DNA of 16,447 nt from Opitutaceae bacterium (GCA_023265535.1 JAHFTI010000026.1:1-16447), one strand, 5' to 3'. Shown: positions 1-7,752, counted from the stretch's first letter. Notes: generated by a model from the sequence alone, not told the origin. A program made the numbers and translations.

Positions 1-755
1 CGGCCCCAGTTCACGGAGTAGGCGAGGATGAAGAGCCACTGCGTGGTGTGCGTGCTGTCGAAGAGCGAGGCCCAGCTCATGTCGAAGTTGCCCAGCGAGA
101 ACTTGCCCGCGTTCCAGGCCTCGACGACGACGGCGCCGGGGGCGCCGGCCTCGGGTGCGAAGACCAGTCGAAGGACGATCAGGATCGCTGCGCCGATGAA
201 GATGAAGCCCTGGGCCACGCTGGTCCACACCACGGCCTCGATGCCGCCGATCATGGTGTAGGCGATGGTGAAGAGGCCGGTCCACAGGATCACTTCCGCC
301 AGGGGCCAGCCCGTCATGATGGTGATCGGGATGGCGGTCGTGAGCAGGGTGATGCCCAGGTCGAAGATGCGGTCCGCGACGAAGCCGGCGGAGGAGTAGA
401 AGCGGCCGCCGACGCCGAAACGCGCGCCGATGTACTCGTAGGCGCTCATGCCCACGCGGTTCCGGTAAAAGGGTACTATGAATTTGGATACAAAGATGAG
501 GACCACGGGCAGCATCAGGCTGCCGAGCAGCAGGATCATGCCGCTTTGGTAAACCGTGGCGGGATGCCCCACGATGGTGCCGCTGCTGATCAGCGTTGCC
601 ATCAGTGTCATGGCCACGGCCCAGCCCGGCATGGAGCGGCTGGCGACGAAATAGTCCTCGGCGGTCTTCTGCTTGCGGGAGACCACCCAGCTCATGCCTG
701 CGATGAGCAGGGCATAGGCTCCAAGGACAAGGTAATCGAGGGTTGAAAGGGTCAC
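1..755 (-). CDS. Sodium:solute symporter (SSS family), N-terminal half, cut by window edge
   Basis: The reading frame is open from a GTG at 755-753 to the left edge, giving about 251 residues of an expected 500 or so. It begins with a hydrophobic helix (LDYLVLGAYALLIAGMSW), followed by charged SRKQKTAEDYFVASRSMPGW, the usual first loop of solute:sodium symporters. Further membrane segments follow, together with the family-typical stretch MIGGIEAVVWTSVAQGFIF near residues 165-185. The GTG start fits because the family begins just before this first helix; it has no Shine-Dalgarno sequence and a C-rich leader. The protein should import a small solute, most likely a sugar, across the inner membrane with Na+. 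It lies downstream of a LacI-type repressor on the same strand and has its own promoter-like region with two TTCATGAA palindromes. The substrate cannot be read from the sequence; context suggests the product of the hydrolase at 2393-4852. Confidence 0.9.
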   Translation of the reverse strand, partial: MTLSTLDYLVLGAYALLIAGMSWVVSRKQKTAEDYFVASRSMPGWAVAMTLMATLISSGTIVGHPATVYQSGMILLLGSLMLPVVLIFVSKFIVPFYRNRVGMSAYEYIGARFGVGGRFYSSAGFVADRIFDLGITLLTTAIPITIMTGWPLAEVILWTGLFTIAYTMIGGIEAVVWTSVAQGFIFIGAAILIVLRLVFAPEAGAPGAVVVEAWNAGKFSLGNFDMSWASLFDSTHTTQWLFILAYSVNWG

Positions 756-758
756 GGT

Positions 759-782
759 GGGGCGGGGGTGTGGGGGTGGGGG
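759..782 (+). other. G-quadruplex-forming motif next to the symporter start
   Basis: Four uninterrupted G-runs of 4, 5, 5 and 5 bases are separated by loops of 1, 3 and 1 bases (759-762, 764-768, 772-776, 778-782). This meets the standard intramolecular G-quadruplex pattern. The G-rich strand is the template strand of the symporter gene, whose GTG start is three bases away. The mRNA leader is therefore C-rich and would not itself fold into a quadruplex. The pattern is seen directly; any effect on transcription is inference. Confidence 0.6.
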
Positions 783-820
783 CGCAGCAGGGGCTTTTGC
801 AGCTTATTTCAGCGTTTGCT

Positions 821-849
821 CATACAAAATTCATGAAATGAATAGTCAA
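821..849 (-). promoter_or_regulatory. Candidate promoter of the symporter gene
   Basis: On the minus strand a TTGACT box (849-844) lies 17 bases from TGTATG (826-821), about 65 bases upstream of the GTG start. It sits in an AT-rich island (about 800-868) in otherwise GC-rich DNA. The -35 matches consensus at 5 of 6 positions; the -10 is weak. A TTCATGAA palindrome fills the spacer, the classic place for a repressor. Called from sequence pattern only. Confidence 0.5.
828..839. promoter_or_regulatory. Operator-like palindrome O1 (TTCATGAA core) before the symporter
   Basis: The sequence AATTCATGAAAT has a perfect 8-base palindromic core, TTCATGAA at 830-837, and one mismatch in the 12-base extension. 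It lies between the candidate -35 and -10 boxes of the symporter promoter. The same core recurs at 859-866 and 2271-2278 and was found nowhere else in the window. The natural candidate to bind it is the LacI-family protein encoded at 1017-2108; this link is inferred from position. Confidence 0.55.
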
Positions 850-856
850 ATTTATA

Positions 857-868
857 ATTTCATGAAAT
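857..868. promoter_or_regulatory. Operator-like palindrome O2 (perfect 12-mer) before the symporter
   Basis: ATTTCATGAAAT is a perfect 12-base palindrome. Its centre is 29 bases from that of the neighbouring copy, close to three helical turns, which could allow two repressor dimers to bind side by side. It lies just upstream of the candidate -35 box of the symporter promoter. Confidence 0.55.
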
Positions 869-1016
869 GCCCCGCGCGCACTGCGGCCAGCAAAGTGGCG
901 TTGGCCGAGTGATTTGGCCGCCCTGCGCCGCCTCTTTTCAGGGGGCGGAAGCCGTGGCACAGCCCGTGGCCTCGCCCCTGGTGCCGGCCTGCGGTGGTCG
1001 GCCTGCGGCGTGCGGC

Positions 1017-2108
1017 TCAGAGTTGCGCGACCGAATGGCGCTCCACGAGGGAGGGCTCGACGAGAACCTGCACGGGGTGCGGATCGGCGGGGTGCTCGAT
1101 GCGCCAGAGCAGCTGGTCGACCGCGCGTTGGCCGATGATGTCGGCGTGCACGTCGATCGTTGTGAGGTCGGGGTGCAGGATGCCGATGAGGGCGCGCTCG
1201 TTGTTGCAGGAAATCAGGCTGAGTTCGGTGCCGATGCGGATGCCCAGCTGCTTGACCGTCGAATAGACCTGGACCGCGGTGCGGTCGGAGGGGATGAAGA
1301 GGGCGGTGGGGCGCTCGGACGGCCTGGCCTGGGCCCAGCGCGTGCAGAGCTCGGCAACGGCGTCCTGGCTGGTCGTGGCGGGCAGGGGCCAGGTGGCGTT
1401 GGCGCGGGGCGCGGACTCGAGGAGGCTGGCCTCCATGCCGAGCCGCTGGGCCGAGAACAGGAAGGAGGACTTGAGGCGCTCGAACTGGTTCTGGCCGGGC
1501 TTCGGGTTGAGGAAGCCGACCCGGCGATGGCCCTTCGCGTGCAGGTGCTCGGCTGCGAGGCGCGCGGCGATGTCGGTGTCGAAGTTGGCGTGGTCGCCCT
1601 TGGCGCCGGGCAGGCGGCCCATGAGCCAGATGTGGGGCAGCGAATAGCAGGCGCGGATGAGCTCGACCTGGGAGGCGGAGGGCAGCTCGCCCTGGTTGGG
1701 ACCCTTGAGGATGAGCCCCTTCACGCGACCCTCGCCGATGAAGTGCGGGATGCGGTTGGCGGCGGGAATGTTGGCCAGCAGCAGGCTGCGCCCGAGGGTG
1801 GAGAGGCGGCTCTCGATGCCCTGCACCGCGTAGCTGATGATGGGCAGCTGCACGAGGGTGTCCTCCATGCCGAAGAACACGATGCCGATGTCGCCCGTGC
1901 CCGTGGGCAGCCCCTCGCCCGCGGCGGGGCCGGAGTTGCGGCGCTGGCGGATGCGCTGGTAGCCCAGGCGGTTCGCCGTGGCCCAGACCTTCTCGCGGAT
2001 GCCCGCATTCACGTCACTGCGGTTGTTGAAGACGCGCGATACGGTGCCGACCGACACCCCGGCGGCGCGTGCCACCTCGGTGATGGTGATCTTGGGCTTG
2101 CTGGTCAT
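1017..2108 (-). CDS. LacI-family transcriptional regulator
   Basis: This is a 363-residue protein of normal LacI-family length. Residues about 6-50 form the DNA-binding headpiece (ITITEVARAAGVSVGTVSRVFNNRSDV), including the helix-turn-helix and the start of the hinge helix. Residues from about 70 on form the periplasmic-binding-protein-like effector domain, with family-typical stretches such as AAEHLHAKGHRRVGFLNPKPG and LISCNNERALIGILHPDLTTIDVH, ending with LVEPSLVERHSV. It probably represses sugar-use genes until a sugar ligand binds. It is transcribed away from the two-domain hydrolase at 2393 and lies upstream of the symporter on the same strand; both neighbours carry TTCATGAA palindromes in their promoter regions. 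The ATG start has no Shine-Dalgarno sequence, and a TACAAT -10-like box ends only five bases before it (2119-2114), so the mRNA may be leaderless. The effector sugar is unknown. Confidence 0.93.
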   Translation of the reverse strand: MTSKPKITITEVARAAGVSVGTVSRVFNNRSDVNAGIREKVWATANRLGYQRIRQRRNSGPAAGEGLPTGTGDIGIVFFGMEDTLVQLPIISYAVQGIESRLSTLGRSLLLANIPAANRIPHFIGEGRVKGLILKGPNQGELPSASQVELIRACYSLPHIWLMGRLPGAKGDHANFDTDIAARLAAEHLHAKGHRRVGFLNPKPGQNQFERLKSSFLFSAQRLGMEASLLESAPRANATWPLPATTSQDAVAELCTRWAQARPSERPTALFIPSDRTAVQVYSTVKQLGIRIGTELSLISCNNERALIGILHPDLTTIDVHADIIGQRAVDQLLWRIEHPADPHPVQVLVEPSLVERHSVAQL

Positions 2109-2201
2109 GGGCTATTGTAGGGAGGAAATGGATACGGAAAGTCGTGGCTCCGGGCGCGGAGTCGCCGTCGGGCAAGGCGGGCGGCAGAGAGTAGTGGGAT
2201 C

Positions 2202-2215
2202 CTCCCCGCGGGGAG
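2202..2215. repeat. Perfect 14-base GC-rich palindrome in the divergent intergenic region
   Basis: CTCCCCGCGGGGAG is a perfect palindrome, flanked by partly symmetric bases (GGATC before, AAGGAT after). It sits in the 284-base gap between the divergent repressor and hydrolase genes, about 45 bases upstream of the candidate hydrolase -35 box. Such GC-rich palindromes are often dispersed intergenic repeats, but only one copy is visible here. Its role is unknown. Confidence 0.4.
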
Positions 2216-2259
2216 AAGGATGAAATTGGGGGCGCCCCGACCCCGGTTCCCCTGTTGGA

Positions 2260-2288
2260 TTGACATGCGGTTCATGAAACATGACGAT
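2260..2288 (+). promoter_or_regulatory. Candidate promoter of the two-domain hydrolase
   Basis: A perfect TTGACA -35 box (2260-2265) is followed after 17 bases by GACGAT (2283-2288), a weak -10. A TTCATGAA palindrome lies in the spacer. The start codon is about 105 bases downstream, leaving a leader of roughly 95 bases. The -35 match is strong; the promoter as a whole is an inference. Confidence 0.5.
2269..2280. promoter_or_regulatory. Operator-like palindrome O3 (TTCATGAA core) before the hydrolase
   Basis: GGTTCATGAAAC has the same perfect 8-base core (2271-2278) as the two copies before the symporter and one mismatch in the outer arms. It occupies the spacer between TTGACA and the weak -10, where binding would block RNA polymerase. 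It is probably a target of the adjacent LacI-family repressor. Confidence 0.55.
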
Positions 2289-2392
2289 TCCGCCTGAATT
2301 AAGCTGAAATAGTGCAGGCCGGGTGAAACCCCCGCCTTTTCCGCGCGTCAACCCTCGCGCTTCCCCTGCTTCTCCCCCAAAAACGAAGTCCC

Positions 2393-4852
2393 ATGCCTTT
2401 CGCACTTTCCCTGTCCCGCCTCCTCCTGCGTTCCCTGCTCCTTGCGACGGGGCTGGGCCTCGGTGCCGGACTGCAGGCGGCGGCCGGGGAGGAGCATCTC
2501 AAGGTGCTCCGTGCCGGCGAGTTTGCGCCGCTGGTGGAGCGCTTCAACACCATGGAGAACGAGAACCGCGCGAACCTCGTCCCCAATGCCGAGGCCTGGG
2601 ACTGGCTGCGCACCCGCATCCCTCTTTTCGAGTGTAGTGACAAAACGGTGACAGAGCTCTGGTATTACCGCTGGTGGGCCCTGCGCAAGCACCTCCGCAA
2701 GGACCCGTCGGGTCACCTGGTGTACACGGAATTCCTCACCAAGCCCCGCCCCGTCAGCAGCGCACTCGGGCACCATCTCATGGAGGGCCGCTGGCTGCGC
2801 GACCAGTCCAGCTACGACAGCTATGTCGACTACTGGCTGCACGGAGAGAAGGGCGGCCCGCAGCCGCACCTCCACAAGTACAGCAGCTGGCTGTCCTGGG
2901 CCCTCTGGCAGCGCAGCCTCGTGACGGGCGACAAGGCCGGCATGATCCGCCTCCTCGACGACCTCGCCGCCGACTACCGCGCCTGGGACGCCAAGCACCT
3001 GCGCCCGGACGGGATGTATTGGCAGAACGACGTCTGGGATGCCATGGAGGAGTCGATCAGCGGCTCGCGCAGGGAGCGCCATGTGCGCCCGACGATCAAC
3101 AGCTACATGTTTGGCAACGCCACGGCCCTCGCCGAGATCGCGCGCCAGGCCGGCCGCCCCGAGCTGGTGAAGGAGTTTTCCGAGAAGGCCTCCACGCTGA
3201 GGCGCCTGGTGCAGGAGCAGCTCTGGGACCCCGAGGCGCGCTTTTTCAAGGTGCGCACCGAGCAGGGGCGCCTCGCCGACGTGCGCGAGCAGCTGGGCTT
3301 CCTTCCCTGGTATTTCGGCCTGCCCGAGCCGGGCAAGGGCTTCGAGGAGGCCTGGCGCCAGTTCTCCGATCCGCAGGGTTTCCGCGCGCCGATGGGTCTG
3401 ACCACGGCGGAGCGCCGTCACCCGCTGTTCCGCTCGCACGGCGTGGGCACCTGCGAGTGGGACGGGGCCGTCTGGCCCTTCGCAAGTTCGCAGACGCTCA
3501 CGGCGCTGGGGCGCGTGTTGCGGGAATACCCGCAGCAGGCGGTCACGCGGGCCGACTACCATGACGCCTTCATGAGCTACGTGCGTTCGCACCGCTATGA
3601 CGGGCTTCCCTACATCGGCGAGTACCAGGACGAGGTGAACGGGGCCTGGCTGAAGGGACGCGATGAACGCAGCCGCTACTACAACCACTCCACCTTTGCG
3701 GACCTGCTCGTGACAGGCCTGGTCGGCCTGCAGCCCCATGACGACGACACGATCGATGTCAGCCCGCTGCTCACCGACTCCTCCTGGGACTGGTTCTGCC
3801 TGGATGGCGTGCGCTACCGCGGGCATGACCTGACCGTGCTCTGGGATCGCGATGGCACGCGCTACGGGCGCGGCAAGGGCCTGCGCCTCCTGCTCGACGG
3901 GCGCGAGATCGCCCAGCGCGACACCCTGGGCGACCTGTCCACCAGCCTCGCAGCGCTCGAGCCCCTGCCCGAGACCTGCTACCTTTTCGCCTATTTCCTG
4001 GTCAACGGCGTGGACGGCCTGCACCTGGCCTGGAGCCGCGACGGCTACCGTTTTGAGAAGCTGGGGGGCGGACGCAGCTACCTCGTGCCAACGGTCGGCG
4101 AGGCGCGCATCATGCGCGACCCGTCCCTGCTGCGCGGGCCCGACGGCGTGTTCCACCTGGTGTGGACCAGCGGTTGGGAGGGCAAGTCCATCGCCTACGC
4201 CGCGTCGCCCGACCTGCTGGGCTGGGGCCCCCAGAAGGAGATCCCGGTGATGGCCCATGAGCCCGCCGCCCAAAACTGCTGGGCCCCCGAGCTCGCCTGG
4301 GACCCGGCCAGCGGGGAATACCACATCCATTGGGCGACGACGATCCTCGGACGCTTTCCCGAGACCGCCCTGTCGAACCGGCGCCCCGAGCGGAACCACC
4401 GTATCTATTCCGTCACTACAAAGGACTTCAACAGCTTCAGCCCCACGCGCCTCTTCTACGACGGTGGCTACAATGTCATCGACGCGATGATGGTGCCCGA
4501 CGGGGCGCGCTGGCTCATGTTCGTGAAGAACGAGACGCTGAGCCCGAAGCGCGAGAAGAACGTGCGTATGATCGTGGCGGATACGATCACGGGGCCCTTC
4601 TCCGAGCCCTCACCCGCCATCACGGGTGCCGACTACTGGGCCGAGGGGCCCACGGCGCTCAAGGTGGGTGGCGAATGGCGCGTCTATTTCGACAAGCACA
4701 TGGAGAACCGCTTCGGCCTGGTCAGCTCGACCGACCTTCGCGAGTGGAAGGACCAGAGCGACCGTGTGGATTTCCCGCGCGATGCCCGTCATGGCACCGT
4801 CCTCGCGGTGCCGCGCGGGGTGCTCCTGAAATTGCTTGGGCGCAGGGAGTGA
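2393..4852 (+). CDS. Exported two-domain glycoside hydrolase: MGH1-like six-hairpin domain plus GH43-like propeller
   Basis: This 819-residue protein starts with a signal peptide (MPFALSLSRLLLRSLLLATG, cleavage near residue 30). Residues about 60-500 look like an (alpha/alpha)6 domain of the MGH1-like/GH63-related type. Candidate acidic catalytic residues lie in NDVWDAMEES (D213, D216, E219-E220), in EWDGAVW (E355, D357) and in GEYQDEVNGAW (E410-E414). From about residue 530 a five-bladed propeller resembling GH43 follows, with D576 (RDPSLLRGPDG, general base), NCWAPELAWD, D697 (NVIDAMM, pKa modulator) and E751 (WAEGPTALKVGG, general acid), so the triad looks complete. It may act on an arabinose-like or other pectin side-chain sugar, but the substrate is not certain. 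The same two folds, in the opposite order, occur in the rhamnogalacturonan-II enzyme BT1020 (GH143-GH142), a possible functional parallel. The gene is divergent from the LacI regulator, and its start lacks a Shine-Dalgarno sequence. Confidence 0.82.
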   Translation: MPFALSLSRLLLRSLLLATGLGLGAGLQAAAGEEHLKVLRAGEFAPLVERFNTMENENRANLVPNAEAWDWLRTRIPLFECSDKTVTELWYYRWWALRKHLRKDPSGHLVYTEFLTKPRPVSSALGHHLMEGRWLRDQSSYDSYVDYWLHGEKGGPQPHLHKYSSWLSWALWQRSLVTGDKAGMIRLLDDLAADYRAWDAKHLRPDGMYWQNDVWDAMEESISGSRRERHVRPTINSYMFGNATALAEIARQAGRPELVKEFSEKASTLRRLVQEQLWDPEARFFKVRTEQGRLADVREQLGFLPWYFGLPEPGKGFEEAWRQFSDPQGFRAPMGLTTAERRHPLFRSHGVGTCEWDGAVWPFASSQTLTALGRVLREYPQQAVTRADYHDAFMSYVRSHRYDGLPYIGEYQDEVNGAWLKGRDERSRYYNHSTFADLLVTGLVGLQPHDDDTIDVSPLLTDSSWDWFCLDGVRYRGHDLTVLWDRDGTRYGRGKGLRLLLDGREIAQRDTLGDLSTSLAALEPLPETCYLFAYFLVNGVDGLHLAWSRDGYRFEKLGGGRSYLVPTVGEARIMRDPSLLRGPDGVFHLVWTSGWEGKSIAYAASPDLLGWGPQKEIPVMAHEPAAQNCWAPELAWDPASGEYHIHWATTILGRFPETALSNRRPERNHRIYSVTTKDFNSFSPTRLFYDGGYNVIDAMMVPDGARWLMFVKNETLSPKREKNVRMIVADTITGPFSEPSPAITGADYWAEGPTALKVGGEWRVYFDKHMENRFGLVSSTDLREWKDQSDRVDFPRDARHGTVLAVPRGVLLKLLGRRE

Positions 4853-4886
4853 GGCCTTCGCCCGAGGTGAGACCGGGGCAGGCGGC

Positions 4887-4923
4887 ACGGAAGCTTTCCG
4901 TTGGCTGGAGCCAAGCGGCTTGG
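4887..4923. terminator. Two small hairpins between convergent genes, possible bidirectional terminator
   Basis: The 115-base gap between the convergent hydrolase and rhamnosidase genes holds two inverted repeats. ACGGAA-GCT-TTCCGT (4887-4901) has a perfect six-base stem, and CCAAG-CGG-CTTGG (4911-4923) a five-base stem. Neither is followed by a U-tract on either strand, so intrinsic termination is uncertain. The position between two gene ends is the main support. Confidence 0.3.
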
Positions 4924-4967
4924 TCCGTGCAGCCGGGAGTACCCGGTTGTCACCGCCAATGGACAAG

Positions 4968-7739
4968 TCAGGGCGCGATCTCGAAACTGTGGGTGCCTGC
5001 CGGGAGGCTCAGCACCTCGCGGCCTGCCTGGCGTCCGAGACGACGCGGGGCTGTGCCAGTGCCTGTGTCGGGGAGGGGCTTGCCGTCCCAGAGCAGGGTG
5101 GCGCCCTCGCGGCAGGGCAGGGTGAGCGTGGCGTGGGTGTTGGCGGGCAGCGTGACGCGGTAGTGCAGCCTGCCCTCACGGCGTTCCCAGCGCACGGAAA
5201 TCCTGCCGCGCACCGAGTCGAAGGAGCCCTCCACGTGGCTGAGCTCGCCGACGGGCGTGGGGTTGAGGAGCACGTGCTCGAAGCCGGGTTTTTCCGGGTC
5301 GGGGGCGATGCCCAGCAGGTCGTGGTAGAACCATTCGGTGACCTGCCCGAGCATGAAGTGGTTATGCGAGGAGCCGAGGTTGGAGTCCCAGGACTCGGTC
5401 AAGGCGGTGGCCCCCTGCTTGAGCTGGTACGCATAGCCCGGCTTCTCGTCCTGCGTGATCATGCGCAGGATGAGGTCGGAGCGGCCGCCATCGGCCAGGG
5501 CGCGCAGGAGGTAGCGGAAGCCGATGTCGCCGGCGGTGACGGTGCAGCCGCGGCCCTCGACGTCGCGCACCAGGGCCTGGAAGACGCGGTCGCGGTGGGC
5601 GGGTTCCACTAGGCCCATGACGAGGGCCAGGGAGTTGGCGCATTGGGAGCCGGTGGCATAGCTGCCCTCGGCGGGCTTGAAGATCTCGCGGTTGTAGCGG
5701 GCGCGGATCTGCTCGGCGCGGGCGGTGTAGCGGGCGGCGTCCGCGGCGTGCCCGAGGAGGGTGGCGATGCGCGCGAGGCTGCGTGCGTCGTCGTAGAGGA
5801 AGGCGGTGGCCGTGACGGGTGGGGGCGTGTGCTGGGACTTGCCGGACTTCGCCGGCCCCACGTCGTACCAGTCGCCGAGGCCGTCGGAGAGGATGCCGTC
5901 GACGCAGCGGGACTCGAGGTAGCTGAAGTAACGCTTCATCGCACCGTAGTGGCGGGCGAGCAGGGTCTTGTCCCCGGTGAACTCGTACTGCTGCAGCGGC
6001 ACCAGGAGGAAGGCGGCGCCCCACTCGGCGGCGCCCTTGAAGGCGCCCTTGAAGTCGGCGTACTCGGGAGCGATGTTGGGGATGAGCCCGTCATCGGTCT
6101 GGGCCGCGGCCATGTCGGCCATGGCCTTCGTGAAGATGCGGTTGACGTCGAACTCGTAGCGGATGGCGGGCCCGTTGAGGTGGAACTGCTCGATCCAGCC
6201 GAGCTTCTCGCGGTGGGGGCAGTCGGTGAGGACCGAGACCATGTTGGAGCGCTGGGCCCAGCGCACGAGGTCGCGGATGCGGTTGAGCAGCGGGTCCGAC
6301 GTGGAGAATTCGCCCGTGGGGGCGGCGGCGGCGTGCACCACCAGGCCGTCCAGCGCGGTGATCGCGGGCACGCCCGCGGGGGCCGGGCTGTCCTTCTGCA
6401 GGGCGAGCGAGCTGATGGCCTCGCGGGGCACCTCGCCCGGCGCGTAGAGCTCGGCCTGCAGGTAGCGGAAGCCGACGTAGTAGAATTGTGGATACCAGGT
6501 CTCCTCGGCGTCCGTGGCCTTGGTGTACTGCCACCAGCTGAGGCCGCGGTGGAGGCCGCCCATGGTCGTGCGCACGAGCGTGCCGTCCGCCCTGGCCACC
6601 TCCGAAGGGATGAGGCGCACGGTGCTGCCGGCGGGACCGGTCACGCGCAGGCGCGGCATGTAGGAGGCGTTCTGGCCGAGGTCGTAGAGGAAGACGCGCC
6701 CGGGCAGGGCCTTCACGGAGGCCGGTTGGCGCACCTCGATGACGCGCAGGGGCTCGGAGTTGAAGCTGTGTCCGCGCAGGGTGTCGCCGGTGCGCACCAC
6801 TGGCACGACCGGCGTCCAGGCGCTGGCATCGAAGCCGGGCAGGTCCCAGCCCTTCGGGTCGAGGCGGGCGTCGAAATCCTCGCCACCGTAGATGCTGTTG
6901 TACACCGCGGGGCCGGGGCGGCAGCGCCACCCGTCGCCTGTGCCGACGAACTCGGTGCTGCCATCGGCGTACTCGAGGCGCAGCATGAGGATGGCGCGCA
7001 GCGGGCCGAAGGAGCGCGTGAACTTGGCGAAGCGGTTGCGGCGCTGGACGTGGTACATGCCGTTGCCGACGGAGAGGCCGGCGGCGTTGTCCCCTGCGCG
7101 CAGGAGGGCCGTCACGTCGTGCGTGTCGTAGAGCGTGGTCTCGTCGTAGTTCGTCCAGCCGGGGGCGAGCAGGTCGTTGCCCACGCGCCGGCCGTTGAGT
7201 CGAAGCTCGTAGTTGCCCAGGCCGCAGGCGTAGGCGAGGGCGCGTGTCAGGCCGGGGCGGACCCTGAAGTCGCCGCGCAGCAGCAGCGACTCCGGCGAGG
7301 CGGCGGCGGCGATCCAGGTCGCACGCCAGTCACCGGGCTGGAGCACGCCCATGCTCCAGGTGGCGGCGGGACTCCAGTCGGAAGCCTCGCCTGCGCTGTT
7401 CCAGCTGCGCACCTTCCAGAAGGCACGGGCGAAAGAGGCGAGCGGCTTGCCCGCATAGGGGATGGCCTGCGTGGAGCCGGTCGAAACCTGGCCGCTGTCC
7501 CAAAGGTCGCCCACGTCGCGCGCCAGCAGCTCCTCGCTGCTCGCCACCAGGAGGCGCCAGGAGGCCTGGCGGGCTCCGGCTTCCGGCGAGGACACGCGCC
7601 AGGAAAGCAGGGGCGCGGCGAGATCGATGTCGGTCGGGTTGACGGAGTAGTCGGTGCGCAGCTCTCCCACCGTCAGAGGGGTGGCCAGGAGGAGGGGGGA
7701 GCTTGCCGCGAGGGCGACGAAGAGGCGGAGGCTGCGCAT
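4968..7739 (-). CDS. Alpha-L-rhamnosidase, GH78
   Basis: This is a 923-residue exported enzyme that should release terminal alpha-L-rhamnose from pectic or other rhamnosides. The chosen ATG begins a clear signal peptide (MRSLRLFVALAASSPLLLA); an upstream extension of 42 codons in frame is Pro/Ser-rich and runs into the preceding gene, so it was not used. N-terminal beta-sandwich domains (for example LTVGELRTDYSVNP and ELRLNGRRVGNDLLAPGWTNYDE) precede the (alpha/alpha)6 catalytic domain. That domain carries the GH78 signature DCPHREKLGW (D506, general acid E511) and ALTESWDSNLGSSHNH (E782, general base). A C-terminal beta-sandwich closes the protein. Position 518, where several characterised GH78 enzymes have Asp, is Gln here. 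The gene is the last of the pectin operon, 13 bases after the interrupted pectate lyase, and its start lacks a Shine-Dalgarno sequence. Confidence 0.93.
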   Translation of the reverse strand: MRSLRLFVALAASSPLLLATPLTVGELRTDYSVNPTDIDLAAPLLSWRVSSPEAGARQASWRLLVASSEELLARDVGDLWDSGQVSTGSTQAIPYAGKPLASFARAFWKVRSWNSAGEASDWSPAATWSMGVLQPGDWRATWIAAAASPESLLLRGDFRVRPGLTRALAYACGLGNYELRLNGRRVGNDLLAPGWTNYDETTLYDTHDVTALLRAGDNAAGLSVGNGMYHVQRRNRFAKFTRSFGPLRAILMLRLEYADGSTEFVGTGDGWRCRPGPAVYNSIYGGEDFDARLDPKGWDLPGFDASAWTPVVPVVRTGDTLRGHSFNSEPLRVIEVRQPASVKALPGRVFLYDLGQNASYMPRLRVTGPAGSTVRLIPSEVARADGTLVRTTMGGLHRGLSWWQYTKATDAEETWYPQFYYVGFRYLQAELYAPGEVPREAISSLALQKDSPAPAGVPAITALDGLVVHAAAAPTGEFSTSDPLLNRIRDLVRWAQRSNMVSVLTDCPHREKLGWIEQFHLNGPAIRYEFDVNRIFTKAMADMAAAQTDDGLIPNIAPEYADFKGAFKGAAEWGAAFLLVPLQQYEFTGDKTLLARHYGAMKRYFSYLESRCVDGILSDGLGDWYDVGPAKSGKSQHTPPPVTATAFLYDDARSLARIATLLGHAADAARYTARAEQIRARYNREIFKPAEGSYATGSQCANSLALVMGLVEPAHRDRVFQALVRDVEGRGCTVTAGDIGFRYLLRALADGGRSDLILRMITQDEKPGYAYQLKQGATALTESWDSNLGSSHNHFMLGQVTEWFYHDLLGIAPDPEKPGFEHVLLNPTPVGELSHVEGSFDSVRGRISVRWERREGRLHYRVTLPANTHATLTLPCREGATLLWDGKPLPDTGTGTAPRRLGRQAGREVLSLPAGTHSFEIAP

Positions 7740-7752
7740 GGTGGTGGGGGGA

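Noticed and set aside
985..1008. Direct repeat of CGGCCTGCGG, 14 bases apart, downstream of the repressor gene
   Set aside because: Only two short copies in GC-rich DNA; no hairpin with U-tract, so no terminator or repeat array is claimed.
2348..4399. 683-codon minus-strand ORF opposite the two-domain hydrolase
   Set aside because: Low-complexity antisense shadow of a GC-rich gene; no domain is recognised, while the opposite strand has a signal peptide and two enzyme domains.
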